A DNA stretch of 64,000 bases from NCBI GenBank assembly GCA_017308235.1, contig JAFKFL010000013.1, forward strand, positions 1 through 64,000, read 5' to 3'. The number at the start of each line of letters is the position of its first letter. Positions within the stretch are counted from its first letter, which is position 1. This document shows positions 63,460 through 64,000 of this stretch, piece by piece. Position numbers and translations under genes: made by a program. Source of the stretch: Alphaproteobacteria bacterium (GTDB lineage Bacteria > Pseudomonadota > Alphaproteobacteria > Reyranellales > Reyranellaceae). Below the pieces are notes generated by a model. That model did not search any database. It was not told the origin of the DNA and saw only the letters and a list, made by a program, of their open reading frames with translations.

Positions 63460-63660
63460 TGTGGGAGAGACCGTTCCTTATGGAACGGCGCCGAAGGAGC
63501 AACCGACCCCGGAAACTCTCAGGCAAAAGGACCGCAAGGGGGATGGGTCTCTGGAAAGCGATGACTGCCTGACGGGCGGGCATCCACCGACGAAGTAAGG
63601 CCAGCCTTATAGTGATAGAAGGCAGCCGAATCTTTCAGGTCTCCGGACAGAGGGGGTCGC
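63460..63660 (+). ncRNA. Tandem glycine riboswitch
   Basis: Two gcvT-type glycine aptamers in tandem. The first has GGGAGAG, GCGCCGAAGGAGCAA, GGAAACTCTCAGGCAAAAGGACC and TCTCTGG. The second has CCACCGACGAAGTAAGGC, AATCTTTCAGGTCTCCGGACAGAGGGG. Each keeps the conserved core of the family. It lies directly upstream of gcvT and should switch glycine-cleavage expression on when glycine is abundant. Boundaries are approximate. Confidence 0.93.
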
Positions 63661-63663
63661 GAA

Positions 63664-63681
63664 CGGCGCAATCCTTGCGCC
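63664..63681 (+). promoter_or_regulatory. Hairpin in the riboswitch expression platform
   Basis: ggcgcaa/ttgcgcc form a 7-bp stem with a short loop between the second aptamer and the gcvT start. No U-tract follows, so control of translation rather than termination is more likely. Confidence 0.5.
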
Positions 63682-63709
63682 GGGCAAAGCGACTCTGACG
63701 GAGACTTGT

Positions 63710-64000
63710 TTGACGGAAACATCCGCCGGCCCTCTCAAGCGCACACCGCTCCATGCCCTGCACCGTGAGCTGGGCGCCCGCCTTGTACCGTTCGCGGGCT
63801 ACGAAATGCCCGTCCAGTATCCGACCGGCATCCTGGCCGAGCACACCCAGACGCGAACGGCTGCCGGCCTGTTCGACGTTTCGCACATGGGCCAGGTACG
63901 GCTGACGGCCAAGCCGGGTCAAAGCGCTGCCAAGGCGGTGGAGACGCTGGTGCCGGGCGACATCTCGGGTCTGCAGCCCGGCCAGCAGCGCTACACCCAG
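63710..64000 (+). CDS. gcvT: Aminomethyltransferase (glycine cleavage T protein), N-terminal part
   Basis: 97 residues are visible before the window ends. The start is a TTG at 63710 with cggag eight bases upstream. The sequence [39 protein letters not shown] is the conserved beginning of GcvT (T-protein), which takes the aminomethyl group from the H-protein to tetrahydrofolate and releases ammonia. The tandem glycine riboswitch just upstream agrees with this identity. Confidence 0.95.
   Translation, partial: MTETSAGPLKRTPLHALHRELGARLVPFAGYEMPVQYPTGILAEHTQTRTAAGLFDVSHMGQVRLTAKPGQSAAKAVETLVPGDISGLQPGQQRYTQ

Overview
The window is high-GC chromosomal DNA from an alphaproteobacterium. This is inferred from the thrS/infC/rpmI-rplT/pheST/lepA genes, the many Bug-type, TRAP and NMT1-type solute-binding proteins and SDR oxidoreductases, and the tandem glycine riboswitch before gcvT. 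A Reyranella-like relative is my guess, and the sequence alone does not prove it.

Layout. (1) 1-3,764: the end of a TPR-like protein, a class III adenylate cyclase fused to TolB-like and TPR domains, an inverted-repeat element, and an atypical SDR. (2) 3,836-12,603: a tightly packed plus-strand catabolic operon. It holds a Rieske ring-hydroxylating oxygenase, a two-domain extradiol-type VOC enzyme, a complete ABC importer (ATPase, binding protein, permease), an SDR dehydrogenase, an IclR regulator, a bicupin and a Bug-family binding protein. It looks like an uptake and ring-oxidation/cleavage pathway for an aromatic acid whose identity cannot be read from the sequence. (3) 12,604-19,831: an HD-domain protein, an alpha/beta hydrolase, a 1,084-residue BNR/sortilin-like propeller protein, a tiny membrane peptide, a GFA-family zinc protein and a long secreted TPR array. 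(4) 19,886-21,110: a short ORF with a textbook lasso-peptide leader motif but no maturation genes nearby, then a DUF4239/bestrophin-like membrane protein.

(5) About 21,281-39,998: an integrated element of about 18.7 kb next to tRNA-Ser(GGA). A tyrosine recombinase lies beside the 3' end of the tRNA, and a 14-bp copy of that end recurs at 21,281. From the integrase leftwards come an HTH protein, an AlpA-like regulator with a palindromic operator, two small proteins, an SF3 primase/helicase, a large imperfect dyad (probable replication origin), a TerS-like protein, TerL, a YqaJ-type exonuclease, and a string of small proteins including secreted and membrane ones. Its left part carries two cargo modules on either side of a divergent promoter region: a minus-strand operon (a conserved wHTH protein, a HEPN-like/wHTH protein, two small proteins, a stand-alone M41-like peptidase) and a plus-strand operon (two paralogous zinc-ribbon proteins, two unknowns, a YedK/SRAP protein). 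No portal, capsid or tail gene is visible, so it resembles a phage satellite more than a prophage.

(6) 40,197-51,096: core translation genes lepA, pheT, pheS, rplT, rpmI, infC (apparently with an AUA start) and thrS. A plus-strand SDR and a minus-strand secreted hydrolase sit between infC and rpmI. (7) 51,351-64,000: a GT4 glycosyltransferase, two alpha/beta or NAD(P)-binding proteins, secreted proteins, rnhA-thrB-ispH, a CDGSH protein and a lipoprotein, a TRAP transporter (fused DctQM plus DctP), an Fe-S oxidoreductase subunit, and a tandem glycine riboswitch leading into gcvT, which is cut by the window end.

Most genes are packed with ATGA, TGATG or TAATG junctions. I used these to fix many starts.
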